A stretch of DNA of 64,000 bases from Ectopseudomonas alcaliphila. GTDB lineage: Bacteria; Pseudomonadota; Gammaproteobacteria; Pseudomonadales; Pseudomonadaceae. The position numbers and the translations under genes are program-made. Location: contig NZ_FNAE01000009.1 of assembly GCF_900101755.1 (NCBI RefSeq), positions 90,167 to 154,166 of the forward strand, read 5' to 3'. The notes below the pieces were generated by a model. It worked only from the letters and a program-made list of their open reading frames with translations, did not search any database and was not told where the DNA came from. Positions 7,605 to 15,873 of the stretch are shown here, one piece after another. Position 1 is the stretch's first letter; every line of letters begins with the position of its first letter.

Positions 7605-8612
7605 TCACTGGAACAAGGCGTCGCTGGACAAGCCGTTCTTCTCCAGGATTTCCCGCAGACGCTTGAGCGCCTCGACCTGAATCTGCCGCACCCGCTCACG
7701 AGTCAGGCCGATCTCCTGGCCCACTTCCTCCAGGGTACAGCTTTCATGGCCACGCAGACCGAAGCGGCGCACAACGACTTCCCGTTGTTTGTCGGTCAGG
7801 TCGGAAAGCCACTGATCGATGCTCTGTGACAGATCGTCGTCCTGCAACAGCTCACAGGGATCGGTCGGGCGATCATCGGTCAGGGTGTCGAGCAGCGTCT
7901 TGTCCGAGTCCGGACCGAGCGAGACGTCCACCGAGGACACTCGTTCGTTGAGGCCGAGCATGCGCTTGACCTCGCCCACTGGTTTTTCCAGCAGGTTGGC
8001 AATTTCTTCCGCGGAAGGCTCGTGGTCGAGCTTCTGGGTCAGTTCACGAGCCGCACGCAGGTATACGTTGAGCTCCTTGACCACATGAATCGGCAAACGG
8101 ATGGTTCGCGTCTGGTTCATGATGGCGCGTTCGATGGTCTGGCGGATCCACCAGGTTGCATAAGTCGAGAAACGGAACCCCCGCTCCGGATCGAACTTTT
8201 CCACAGCGCGAATCAAGCCGAGGTTGCCCTCCTCGATCAGATCGAGCAGAGAGAGACCACGATTGACGTAACGCCGAGCGATCTTCACGACCAGGCGCAG
8301 GTTGCTCTCGATCATGCGCTTTCGCCCGGCAGGATCGCCCTTCTGCGCCAGGCGCGCGAAGTGCACTTCCTCTTCGGGAGTGAGCAAGGGAGAGAAACCG
8401 ATTTCGTTGAGGTAAAGCTGAGTGGCGTCTAGCGCCCGGGTGTAGTCGATGTATTTATGTTGCTTGGAAGGGGTGGCGTTCTTGGTCTTGGTACGTGCGA
8501 CCGGTGCTTCCACCTCATCGCCCTGAACCTCGCCGAAAACGATGCCTGGCTCCATGAGGAGTAGCTCATCGTCGACGTCAAACTCCGGCGCTTCTTTTTT
8601 GATGAGAGCCAT
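7605..8612 (-). CDS. rpoS: RNA polymerase sigma factor RpoS (sigma-38)
   Basis: This 335-residue sigma factor directs stationary-phase and general stress transcription. Region 1.2 and region 2 are intact (IESNLRLVVKIARRYVNRG, then DLIEEGNLGLIRAVEKFDPE and FRFSTYATWWIRQTIERAI, the -10-binding helix). Region 3 (VKELNVYLRAARELTQKL) and region 4 with its -35-binding helix-turn-helix (TLEEVGQEIGLTRERVRQIQ) follow. Length equals that of P. aeruginosa RpoS. It lies 101 bp downstream of nlpD. In Pseudomonas and enterics the main rpoS promoter is inside nlpD, giving a long leader, but no promoter was resolved here. It converges with fdxA, and rsmZ lies just beyond its terminator. Confidence 0.98.
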   Translation of the reverse strand: MALIKKEAPEFDVDDELLLMEPGIVFGEVQGDEVEAPVARTKTKNATPSKQHKYIDYTRALDATQLYLNEIGFSPLLTPEEEVHFARLAQKGDPAGRKRMIESNLRLVVKIARRYVNRGLSLLDLIEEGNLGLIRAVEKFDPERGFRFSTYATWWIRQTIERAIMNQTRTIRLPIHVVKELNVYLRAARELTQKLDHEPSAEEIANLLEKPVGEVKRMLGLNERVSSVDVSLGPDSDKTLLDTLTDDRPTDPCELLQDDDLSQSIDQWLSDLTDKQREVVVRRFGLRGHESCTLEEVGQEIGLTRERVRQIQVEALKRLREILEKNGLSSDALFQ

Positions 8613-8713
8613 TGTTGTTGTCCCTAGCTGAGTTCGACAACAGACTCTGGCGGTACCGTCCTGGCCACACCTGAGCCCGTCCCTCCTACGTGATGGAACG
8701 GGTCAGCGACGGA

Positions 8714-9592
8714 TCAACGACGTGGCAGATATTGCAGCGGATCGACAGGTTTACCTTGGCGGCGAATCTCGAAGTGCAGCTTCACCCGGTCGGCCCCTGT
8801 GGACCCCATTTCGGCAATACTTTGCCCGGCTTTGACCTGCTGCCCCTCCCGTACCAACAACCTGCGGTTATGACCGTAAGCACTTACGTAGGTATCACTG
8901 TGTTTGATGATGATCAACTCGCCGTAGCCCCGCAAACCACTCCCGGCGTACACAACTGAACCATCAGACGCAGCTAAAACAGGCTGGCCTAATTGCCCTG
9001 CGATATCAATGCCTTTATTCAAACTACCGTTTGAGGAAAAACGACTGATTACAGTGCCCTCGGTTGGCCAGGACCAGCCACTGGCAGAGCGACTCACCGG
9101 GGTTACTGGCGTAGTCGCTGGCGTGTTGGCTACAGGCGGCCGGGCGGGCTGCGTTGCAGGCGGTGCAGTCACGGCAACCGGCGGGCGGCTCGGCACTGGC
9201 TGGGTGACAGCGGGCGAGGTGGCTGGAGGCGGTGTCGAAGCGACCGGCTGACTGCTGCCTAACGGGCGGTTGTCGAAACGGATCGTCTGACCCACGCGGA
9301 TCAGATAGGGATCGCGCAGGCCGTTATGGGCAGCCAGTGCCTTCCAATCCCAGCCGAAACGAAAGGCAATGGAATAAAGAGTATCGCCGCGCTGCACCAC
9401 GTAGTGGCCGTTGCGCACGGGCTGACGCTGCACCACCGGAGCCCGCCCCTGGTTCTGCCCCCGGTCGACCACCTGCACGCCACCGGGAGGCGAACTGACG
9501 CAACCGGCCAACGCCGAGGCGGCAAGCAAGGCGAGCGGCAGGCGAAAGACTGCGACTGCGCGGACTAGCACGTGAAGGACGGTGCAACTCAC
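8714..9592 (-). CDS. nlpD: Lipoprotein NlpD: LysM and M23 murein hydrolase activator
   Basis: This 292-residue envelope lipoprotein activates cell-wall amidase at division. The signal peptide ends in a lipobox LALAGC-type sequence (SALAGC, lipidated Cys31). A LysM peptidoglycan-binding domain follows at about residues 62-106 (HYVVQRGDTLYSIAFRFGWD). A low-complexity Pro/Thr/Val linker spans 110-165, and a C-terminal M23 domain includes GIDIAGQLGQPVLAASDG and LHFEIRRQGKPVDP. As in NlpD generally, metal-binding residues appear incomplete, so it is an activator rather than a hydrolase. The start is GTG at 9592, with GGGAG seven bases upstream. It precedes rpoS in the conserved surE-pcm-nlpD-rpoS order, here with a DUF368 gene between pcm and nlpD. 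Confidence 0.94.
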   Translation of the reverse strand: MSCTVLHVLVRAVAVFRLPLALLAASALAGCVSSPPGGVQVVDRGQNQGRAPVVQRQPVRNGHYVVQRGDTLYSIAFRFGWDWKALAAHNGLRDPYLIRVGQTIRFDNRPLGSSQPVASTPPPATSPAVTQPVPSRPPVAVTAPPATQPARPPVANTPATTPVTPVSRSASGWSWPTEGTVISRFSSNGSLNKGIDIAGQLGQPVLAASDGSVVYAGSGLRGYGELIIIKHSDTYVSAYGHNRRLLVREGQQVKAGQSIAEMGSTGADRVKLHFEIRRQGKPVDPLQYLPRR

Positions 9593-9640
9593 CCAACTGC
9601 TCCCTGAAGGATTCCGAGTACGGCGCCTATTGTGCCGTAT

Positions 9641-10579
9641 TTATTCGGTGCGGCCAGTATCGACCGCCTGACGACCAGCCAGCCATTCCAGGCCCAGCAC
9701 CAAGGCGATACCGCCGATTGCCAATACCACGGCCAGCAAGAGCTGTGGGTCCTGACCACTGATTTCCGCAAAATGCCCCGGCAGCAGATTGTTTTGCAGC
9801 AGCGGCACCTGCTCACCTTTGCTGTCGACGCGCCAACTCAGGGTCTCCTTCCAGGGCCAGACCTTGTTCAGCGAACCCAGCATCAGGCCGACCAGAAACG
9901 CCAGACTGAGGTCACGCCAACGCGCCAGCAGCCAGCTGAGCAGGCGAGCGAAACTGAGGATACCAACCAGGCAGCCGCTGGCGAACACCGCCATGACCTG
10001 CAGATCGAGATCCTTCACCGCCCCCAGCACCACCGAGTAGAGCCCGAGCAGAAGCAGGATGAAGCTGCCCGAGATACCCGGCAGGATCATCGCGCAGATG
10101 GCGATGGCGCCGGCCAGGAACAGGGTTGGCAGATCACTGCCCCACTGCATTGGGGCGGCAACGGTGATCCAGTAGGCGAAAGCCAGGCCGAGCAGAAAAC
10201 ACACCGCCCTGCTCCAGTTCCAGCGAGTGATCTCTCGCCCCACCAGATAGGTAGACACCAGAATCAGACCAAAAAAGAACGACCACACCGGAATCGGATG
10301 ATGCTGCAGCAAATAGGTGATCAGGCGTGCAAGCGTAAGAATGCTGGTCAGGATGCCGCACAACAGCACCAGCAGGAAGGTCGCGTTGGCCATCTGCCAG
10401 GCGTCCTTGATACGGCCACGCAGCAGCAACAGAAGCGCTTCGGGAATGCTGGCGATGGAGCGCAGCAGTTCGTCGTAGATACCGCTGATAAACGCGATGG
10501 TGCCGCCAGAAACGCCTGGCACCACATCGGCAGCGCCCATGGCCATGCCCTTGGCATAGAGCAGGAAATGTTTCTTCAT
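9641..10579 (-). CDS. DUF368 multi-pass inner-membrane protein
   Basis: This 312-residue membrane protein begins MKKHFLLYAKGMAMGAADVV, carries the family signature GAADVVPGVSGGTIAFISGIY at residues about 14-34, and repeats a similar element later (MILPGISGSFILLLLGLY). About eight to nine transmembrane segments are visible. DUF368 proteins are related to undecaprenyl-phosphate translocases (the PopT/DUF368 family) that recycle the lipid carrier across the inner membrane; that role is known for family members and inferred here. The ATG at 10579 is preceded by AAGGA four bases upstream; longer upstream starts lack similarity. It lies 25 bp after pcm and 48 bp before nlpD, so it belongs to the same transcript. 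Confidence 0.9.
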   Translation of the reverse strand: MKKHFLLYAKGMAMGAADVVPGVSGGTIAFISGIYDELLRSIASIPEALLLLLRGRIKDAWQMANATFLLVLLCGILTSILTLARLITYLLQHHPIPVWSFFFGLILVSTYLVGREITRWNWSRAVCFLLGLAFAYWITVAAPMQWGSDLPTLFLAGAIAICAMILPGISGSFILLLLGLYSVVLGAVKDLDLQVMAVFASGCLVGILSFARLLSWLLARWRDLSLAFLVGLMLGSLNKVWPWKETLSWRVDSKGEQVPLLQNNLLPGHFAEISGQDPQLLLAVVLAIGGIALVLGLEWLAGRQAVDTGRTE

Positions 10580-10604
10580 GGATCCTTCCAGAGCAATAGA
10601 GCGG

Positions 10605-11279
10605 TCAGGCCAGCGGCCCGTTGAGTAGCGGCACGAAGCGCACCGCATCGAGCACGTGACGGGAAAAACCACCCTCTTCACGCATGATCAGCAGCAGTTG
10701 CTGCACGTCGCCGCTGCCGACCGGGATGACCAGACGTCCGCCTGGGGCTAGTTGATCGAGCAAGGCCTGCGGCACTTGCGCGGCGGCGGCGGTGACGATG
10801 ATGCCGTTGTACGGACCGAGCGCGTTCCAGCCTTCCCAACCATCACCCCAGCGAAAGACCACGTTGCGCAGCTTGAGTTCGGCCAAACGCTCCTTGGCGC
10901 GATCCTGCAGCACCTGAATACGCTCGACCGAAAACACTCGCTCGACCAATTGCGCCAGCACGGCGGTCTGGTAACCAGAACCGGTACCGATCTCCAGCAC
11001 CTTGTCCAGCGGGCCAGCGGCCAACAGCAACTCAGTCATGCGCCCAACCATATAAGGCTGGGAAATGGTCTGGTTATGGCCGATGGGCAGCGCGGTATCT
11101 TCATAGGCGCGGTGCGCCAGGGCCTCGTCGACGAACAGATGGCGCGGCGTACGGCGGATCACTTCCAGTACCCGCGCGTTGGACAGCCCCTCCTCATAGA
11201 GACGCTGGATCAATCGTTCGCGGGTGCGCTGCGAGGTCATGCCGATCCCGCTGCGCTGCATCTCGTCCTGTCCACGCAT
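10605..11279 (-). CDS. pcm: Protein-L-isoaspartate O-methyltransferase
   Basis: This 224-residue S-adenosylmethionine enzyme repairs isoaspartyl residues in aged proteins. The methyltransferase motif I is VLEIGTGSGYQTAVLAQL at residues about 94-111. The family signature region around TALPIGHNQTISQPYMVG (about 61-78) binds the isoaspartyl substrate. Its start overlaps the surE stop as ATGA, indicating coupled translation; a second in-frame ATG 13 codons later is also possible. The surE-pcm pair is conserved and induced in stationary phase in other bacteria, which fits its place upstream of nlpD-rpoS. Confidence 0.97.
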   Translation of the reverse strand: MRGQDEMQRSGIGMTSQRTRERLIQRLYEEGLSNARVLEVIRRTPRHLFVDEALAHRAYEDTALPIGHNQTISQPYMVGRMTELLLAAGPLDKVLEIGTGSGYQTAVLAQLVERVFSVERIQVLQDRAKERLAELKLRNVVFRWGDGWEGWNALGPYNGIIVTAAAAQVPQALLDQLAPGGRLVIPVGSGDVQQLLLIMREEGGFSRHVLDAVRFVPLLNGPLA

Positions 11280-12028
11280 CAGAAGATGCCCTCCAGCCAG
11301 CCATCCATAGTTTCGAGGGCTTCATTGAACGTGCGATCGAGCCGTAGCGGCGTGATCGATACATAACCTTGCATCACCGCATGGAAATCGGTGCCCGGGC
11401 TGCCGTCCTCGACATCACCGGCGGCAGCGATCCAGTAACCTTCCTTGCCGCGCGGGTTGACCACCTTGACCGGCGCCGCCGCGCGCGCGCGATGACCGAG
11501 ACGGGTCAGTTGCACGCCTCGGATATGTTCCAGCGGCAGGTTCGGCACGTTGACGTTGAGCACAGTGCGCGGCGGCAGTTCGAGTCGCTCGTGCGCCTCC
11601 ACCAGCTTGCGGGCGAAATAGGCCGCAGTCGGCAGATTGTCGGGCAGGCGCGAGAGCAACGAAAAGGCGAACGCCGGCTTGCTCAGGAAGCGCCCTTCCA
11701 GGGCAGCAGCGACGGTGCCGGAATAGAGCACGTCATCACCCAGGTTAGCGCCCAGGTTGATGCCGGAGACGACCATATCCGGCGTCTGCTCGAGCAGACC
11801 GTTGAGCCCCAGGTGCACGCAATCGGTCGGTGTGCCATTGAGGCTGATGTAGCCATTGGCCAAGGCCATGGGATGCAGCGGACGGTCGAGCGTCAGCGCA
11901 CTGCTGGCACCACTCCTGTCTTCGGCAGGCGCGATCACCACGCAATCGGCATAGTCGGCCAGCGCTTGGTGCAACGCAGCGATACCGGGCGCGCTCACCC
12001 CGTCGTCGTTGGAAATCAGAATTCGCAT
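11279..12028 (-). CDS. surE: 5'/3'-nucleotidase SurE
   Basis: This 249-residue metal-dependent nucleoside 5'-monophosphatase and exopolyphosphatase contributes to stationary-phase survival. The metal-binding N-terminus MRILISNDDG has the paired aspartates, followed by the conserved VVAPAEDRSGASSALT-like segment and VSGINLGANLG near residue 88-98. Length is normal for the family. The ATG at 12028 is chosen because it begins the conserved motif; the frame upstream runs through the end of truD and is not coding. It overlaps truD by 13 bp and pcm by 4 bp. Confidence 0.97.
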   Translation of the reverse strand: MRILISNDDGVSAPGIAALHQALADYADCVVIAPAEDRSGASSALTLDRPLHPMALANGYISLNGTPTDCVHLGLNGLLEQTPDMVVSGINLGANLGDDVLYSGTVAAALEGRFLSKPAFAFSLLSRLPDNLPTAAYFARKLVEAHERLELPPRTVLNVNVPNLPLEHIRGVQLTRLGHRARAAAPVKVVNPRGKEGYWIAAAGDVEDGSPGTDFHAVMQGYVSITPLRLDRTFNEALETMDGWLEGIF

Positions 12029-13074
12029 GGGGTATCCGTCTGCCCTGCTGGCACCAGATCGAGCAATTCGCGCACCACCACGGTGGCGAAACACCCGGCC
12101 GGCAGGACGAATGCAAGTTGCAGAATATCGGGTTCGGGATAATGCCATGACAGGCCGCCGATGGGGAGGCGCAGAATTCGCCGTTCGTGCGCCATGTCCG
12201 CCTTGATCAGCCATTGCACCAGTTGCGCAGCCTCATCGGCCACACTTTGCTCCAGCTGCTGCGCAGCGCCGCCGGTCGGCAGAGTGCCATCACCCCACAG
12301 CGGGCCGGTTGGATGCAGATCGAGAATGGCCAGGCGCGGGTCAACGCACTCGGCCTCGCCGGCCATGAAGAAACTGCGGCTGGTGGTAAAGGCCAGCAGG
12401 TCACCGATCTGCGCCTGGTTCCAGGTGCCGGTAGCCACGCGCTTGGCCAACACTTGATTGAACAGATAGCTGCGTGCCGAAGAGAGCAGTCGCGAGCGCA
12501 GATTGCGCTGCACCGGCAACTCCAGGCGCGCGGCAAAATCGCGGGCCTGCTCGACATTGCCGCCATCGAAACCAAAACGCTGCAAGCCGAAGTAATTGGG
12601 CACGCCTTGCTCGGCGATACGTTGCAGACGCTGCTCCAGCGCATCGCGATCCGCCTCCAGGGCAGTCAGGCGCAAGGTGAAACCATTGGCGGCATGGGCG
12701 CCACGCTGCAATTTGCGGTTGTGCCGCTGGCTGCGCAGGATGACCAGATCATCGCCCTGCGCGGCCGCCAGATCGGGATCGGCCTTGCCCGGCAGGTGCA
12801 GGCTGAACCACTGGCGGGTCAACGCCTGACGATCCTTGAGCCCTGCGTAACTGACCACCTTGAGCGGCAGGCCGGCAGCGCGGGCGATACGACGGGCGGC
12901 CTCCTCGGTATTCAAGCCACGCTTTTCCACCCATAGCCACAGGTGCTCGCCCTGGCCCGTAAGCGGGATATCCAGCACCTCGTCGACCTGGAAGTCCTCG
13001 GCCGTGGCCTTGAGCACCGCACGCCCACAGGCCTCACCGTGGGCACGCGGCCCGAGCAGTTGCAGCTCGTTCAT
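12016..13074 (-). CDS. truD: tRNA pseudouridine(13) synthase TruD
   Basis: This 352-residue enzyme makes pseudouridine at position 13 of tRNA-Glu. The catalytic aspartate lies in YAGLKDRQALTRQWFS (about residues 76-91), and the family motif PNYFGLQRFG (about 159-168) is present. A TRUD insertion domain follows. It overlaps ispF (ATGA) upstream and surE downstream, so it is embedded in the ispF-truD-surE-pcm operon. Confidence 0.97.
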   Translation of the reverse strand: MNELQLLGPRAHGEACGRAVLKATAEDFQVDEVLDIPLTGQGEHLWLWVEKRGLNTEEAARRIARAAGLPLKVVSYAGLKDRQALTRQWFSLHLPGKADPDLAAAQGDDLVILRSQRHNRKLQRGAHAANGFTLRLTALEADRDALEQRLQRIAEQGVPNYFGLQRFGFDGGNVEQARDFAARLELPVQRNLRSRLLSSARSYLFNQVLAKRVATGTWNQAQIGDLLAFTTSRSFFMAGEAECVDPRLAILDLHPTGPLWGDGTLPTGGAAQQLEQSVADEAAQLVQWLIKADMAHERRILRLPIGGLSWHYPEPDILQLAFVLPAGCFATVVVRELLDLVPAGQTDTPCEF

Positions 13075-13544
13075 GCCTTGACCAGCAGGGCCACGGCGTG
13101 CACCGCGATACCTTCCTCACGCCCGGTGAAACCCAGCTTCTCGGTGGTGGTGGCCTTGACGTTGACCTGATCCAGCTCGATGCCCAGGTCCTCAGCGATA
13201 CGCTCGCGCATGCTCTGGATGTGCGGCGCCATCTTCGGCGCCTGGGCGATGATGGTGGCGTCGACATTGCCCACCGCGTAGCCCTTGCCCCGCACCAGCC
13301 CCATCACATGACGCAGCAGAACTCGGCTGTCGGCGCCCTTGAAGGTCGGATCGGTATCGGGGAAGTGCTTGCCGATATCGCCCAGCGCCACCGCACCAAG
13401 CAAGGCATCGCTCAGGGCGTGCAGCAGCACGTCACCGTCGGAATGAGCGACAAGACCGAATTTATGGGGAATCTGCACGCCGCCGAGGGTGATGAAATCG
13501 CCTTCGCCGAAGCGGTGTACGTCATAGCCATGACCGATACGCAT
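13071..13544 (-). CDS. ispF: 2-C-methyl-D-erythritol 2,4-cyclodiphosphate synthase
   Basis: This 157-residue zinc enzyme of the MEP isoprenoid pathway cyclises CDP-methylerythritol phosphate. The N-terminal MRIGHGYDVHRF carries the metal-binding Asp-x-His, and AHSDGDVLLHALSDALLGA contains the further metal and substrate residues. The ATG at 13544 is chosen because it starts the conserved sequence. In Pseudomonas ispD and ispF are separate; here ispD is 3.7 kb away on the same strand. It is the first gene of the truD-surE-pcm operon and lies 51 bp downstream of a perfect 21 bp inverted repeat. Confidence 0.97.
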   Translation of the reverse strand: MRIGHGYDVHRFGEGDFITLGGVQIPHKFGLVAHSDGDVLLHALSDALLGAVALGDIGKHFPDTDPTFKGADSRVLLRHVMGLVRGKGYAVGNVDATIIAQAPKMAPHIQSMRERIAEDLGIELDQVNVKATTTEKLGFTGREEGIAVHAVALLVKA

Positions 13545-13595
13545 AAAGAACAACGCCCTGAAAAAGTCAGGGCGTGATTCTAACCGCATTGCCCC

Positions 13596-13647
13596 GTAGC
13601 CCGGATGAAATCCGGGAAATTCGCACCCCGGATTTCATCCGGGCTAC
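13596..13647. repeat. Perfect 21 bp inverted repeat, family B copy 1
   Basis: Arms 13596-13616 and 13627-13647 are exact reverse complements with a 10 bp loop. Each arm reads GTAGCCCGGATGAAATCC plus GGG. Related copies lie at 48385-48445 and, as a single arm, at 28757-28777. The right arm supplies the TAG stop codon of frmB. Confidence 0.95.
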
Positions 13648-14492
13648 GCCTGGTGCAGAGCGGCTGCGTGGTGACGCAGATGGTCGTCGATAAAGCTGGC
13701 GATGAAGTAATAGCTGTGGTCATAGCCTGGCTGCATGCGCAGTGTCAGCGGATGACCGGCGGCCTTGGCGGCAGCCTGCAGAGCCTGTGGCTTGAGCTGG
13801 CCTTCGAGGAAATCGTCACGATCGCCCTGATCGACCAGGATCGGCAGTTGCTCGCTGGCCTCGGCGATAAGCACGCTGGCATCCCATTCGCGCCAGCGCG
13901 AACGCTCCTCGCCCAGGTACAGGGAAAAGGCCTTCTCGCCCCAAGGGCAGTTCATCGGGTTGCCGATCGGTGAGAACGCCGACACCGACTGATAACGCCC
14001 CGGATTCTTCAGCGCGCAGATCAGCGCACCATGGCCCCCCATCGAATGACCGGCGATGCCGCGCTTGTCCGAGACGGGGAAGTTGGCCTCGATCAACGTC
14101 GGCAACTCCTGCACCACGTAATCGTACATGCGGTAGTGCCGCGCGAAGGGCTCCTGGGTGGCATTGAGGTAGAAGCCAGCTCCCAGGCCGAAGTCGTAGG
14201 CGCCGTTGGCGTCATCGGCCACGCCTTCGCCACGCGGACTGGTATCCGGCGCGACGATGATCAACCCCAGTTCAGCAGCCATGCGCTGGGCGCCGGCTTT
14301 CTGCATGAAGTTCTCGTCCGTGCAGGTCAGGCCGCTGAGCCAATACAGCACTGGCAGCTTGGCACCCTGCTCTGCCTGCGGCGGCAGGTAGACGGCGAAC
14401 ACCATGTCGCAGTTGAGGCTGCTGGAGCGATGGCGATAGCGCTTGTGCCAGCCACCGAAGCTCTTGTTGCTGGAAACGATTTCGAGGGTCAT
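13644..14492 (-). CDS. frmB: S-formylglutathione hydrolase
   Basis: This 282-residue esterase-D family enzyme hydrolyses S-formylglutathione to formate and glutathione, the second step of formaldehyde detoxification. The nucleophile elbow is GHSMGGHGAL at about residue 147, the catalytic histidine is in GYDHSYYFI near the C-terminus, and an aspartate lies in LVDQGDRDDFL. The ATG at 14492 is chosen over the one two codons upstream because GGAG then sits six bases away. The stop codon lies within the arm of a perfect palindrome (13627-13647). frmA is immediately upstream, separated by a second type of palindrome. Confidence 0.96.
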   Translation of the reverse strand: MTLEIVSSNKSFGGWHKRYRHRSSSLNCDMVFAVYLPPQAEQGAKLPVLYWLSGLTCTDENFMQKAGAQRMAAELGLIIVAPDTSPRGEGVADDANGAYDFGLGAGFYLNATQEPFARHYRMYDYVVQELPTLIEANFPVSDKRGIAGHSMGGHGALICALKNPGRYQSVSAFSPIGNPMNCPWGEKAFSLYLGEERSRWREWDASVLIAEASEQLPILVDQGDRDDFLEGQLKPQALQAAAKAAGHPLTLRMQPGYDHSYYFIASFIDDHLRHHAAALHQA

Positions 14493-14502
14493 GGACATCT
14501 CC

Positions 14503-14555
14503 GTAGGGTGCGCCGTGCGCACCACTGTGATCCTGGTGCGCATGGCGCACCCTAC
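14503..14555. repeat. GTAGGGTGCGCC palindrome, family A copy 1
   Basis: The arms GTAGGGTGCGCCGTGCGC plus ACC and GGTGCGCATGGCGCACCC plus TAC are near-perfect reverse complements around an 11 bp loop. It lies between frmA and frmB, ending 10 bp before the frmB start codon. Other copies are at 44293-44347, 50032-50090 and 59029-59084. Confidence 0.93.
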
Positions 14556-14573
14556 AGTCAGGTCACTCTGAAC

Positions 14574-15686
14574 TCAGAAATGAATGACGGTACGAATGCT
14601 CTTGCCTTCGTGCATCAGCTCGAACGCTTCGTTGATCTGATCCAGCGGCAGGTTGTGGGTGATGAAGGTGTCCAGCGGGATTTCACCACTCTGCGACTTC
14701 TCGACGTAGCTGGGCAGCTCGGTACGCCCCTTGACGCCACCAAAGGCGCTGCCGCGCCAGACGCGGCCGGTCACAAGCTGGAATGGTCGGGTGCTGATCT
14801 CGGCACCAGCCGGTGCGACGCCGATGATGGTCGACTCGCCCCAACCCTTGTGGCAGCACTCCAGCGCGGCGCGCATCAGCTGCACGTTGCCGATGCACTC
14901 GAAGCTGTAGTCGACGCCACCGTCGGTCATCTCGACGATGACCTCCTGAATCGGCTTGCTGTGCTCCTTCGGGTTGACGAAGTCGGTGATGCCCAGCTCA
15001 CGTGCCACCGCCTCCTTGGCCGGATTGATGTCGATGCCGATGATGCGCGAAGCCTTGGCCATCTTGGCGCCGATGATGGCCGCCAGGCCGATACCGCCCA
15101 GGCCGAAGATGGCCACGGTGGAGCCCTCGGTGACCTTGGCGGTATTGAGTACGGCGCCGATACCGGTGGTCACGCCGCAGCCGAGCAGGCAGACCTTCTC
15201 CAGCGGCGCCTCCTTGGGGATCTTGGCTAGGGAGACTTCCGGCAGCACGGTGTACTCGGAGAAGGTCGAGCAGCCCATGTAGTGGTAGACCGGCTCGCCG
15301 TTGTAGGAGAAGCGGCTGGTGCCGTCAGGCATCACACCCTTGCCCTGAGTGGCACGCACCGAGCTGCACAGGTTGGTCTTGTTGGATTTGCAGAATTTGC
15401 ACTCGCCGCATTCGGCGGTGTACAGCGGAATCACATGATCGCCGACCGCCAGCGAGGTGACGCCCTCGCCCACCGCCTCGACGATACCGCCACCTTCATG
15501 ACCGAGAATGCAGGGGAACACGCCCTCGCTGTCCTGGCCGGACAGGGTGTAGGCATCGGTGTGGCAAACGCCGGTCGCGACGATACGCACCAGCACTTCG
15601 CCGGCCTGAGGCGGCGCCACATCGACCTCGACGATTTGCAGGGGTTCGTTCGGGGCGAAGGCGACGGCGGCACGAGACTTGATCAT
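14574..15686 (-). CDS. frmA: S-(hydroxymethyl)glutathione dehydrogenase (class III alcohol dehydrogenase)
   Basis: This 370-residue zinc- and NAD-dependent enzyme oxidises the spontaneous adduct of formaldehyde and glutathione. Catalytic zinc ligands are in GVCHTDAYTLSG (Cys40) and GHEGGGIVE. The structural zinc uses the four cysteines of CGECKFCKSNKTNLC. The nucleotide-binding motif is IFGLGGIGLAAI near residue 195. The product is handed to FrmB. The gene is also named adhC in P. aeruginosa. It diverges from a LysR-type gene that starts 187 bp away, and a dyad in that gap (15767-15794) is a candidate operator. Confidence 0.97.
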   Translation of the reverse strand: MIKSRAAVAFAPNEPLQIVEVDVAPPQAGEVLVRIVATGVCHTDAYTLSGQDSEGVFPCILGHEGGGIVEAVGEGVTSLAVGDHVIPLYTAECGECKFCKSNKTNLCSSVRATQGKGVMPDGTSRFSYNGEPVYHYMGCSTFSEYTVLPEVSLAKIPKEAPLEKVCLLGCGVTTGIGAVLNTAKVTEGSTVAIFGLGGIGLAAIIGAKMAKASRIIGIDINPAKEAVARELGITDFVNPKEHSKPIQEVIVEMTDGGVDYSFECIGNVQLMRAALECCHKGWGESTIIGVAPAGAEISTRPFQLVTGRVWRGSAFGGVKGRTELPSYVEKSQSGEIPLDTFITHNLPLDQINEAFELMHEGKSIRTVIHF

Positions 15687-15766
15687 GGCAGTTCTCTCAG
15701 AGGGAGCGTGGACAATGGTCGGCAGTCTAGTTCATGCCCCAAACGAGATAATCAGCAGAGGAGCAA

Positions 15767-15794
15767 AACATTATTGCTGTACAGGGATAATATT
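15767..15794. promoter_or_regulatory. Candidate operator dyad between frmA and the LysR gene
   Basis: AACATTAT (15767-15774) and ATAATATT (15787-15794) are near-perfect inverted half-sites separated by 12 bp in an A+T-rich part of the divergent promoter region. LysR-type regulators typically bind such dyads next to their own divergent promoter. A separate short hairpin, GCCCGC-AA-GCGGGC, lies at 15810-15823 in the LysR leader. Confidence 0.5.
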
Positions 15795-15873
15795 GAACCT
15801 ACTTACATCGCCCGCAAGCGGGCTCCTACAGGCGCAGCCGGATGCAACCGGGAGCACAGGAGAAGAAGCATCG

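Noticed and set aside
15679..15873. N-terminal extension of the LysR protein
   Set aside because: The extension crosses the divergent promoter region and has no helix-turn-helix similarity; the ATG at 15874 has a good ribosome binding site.
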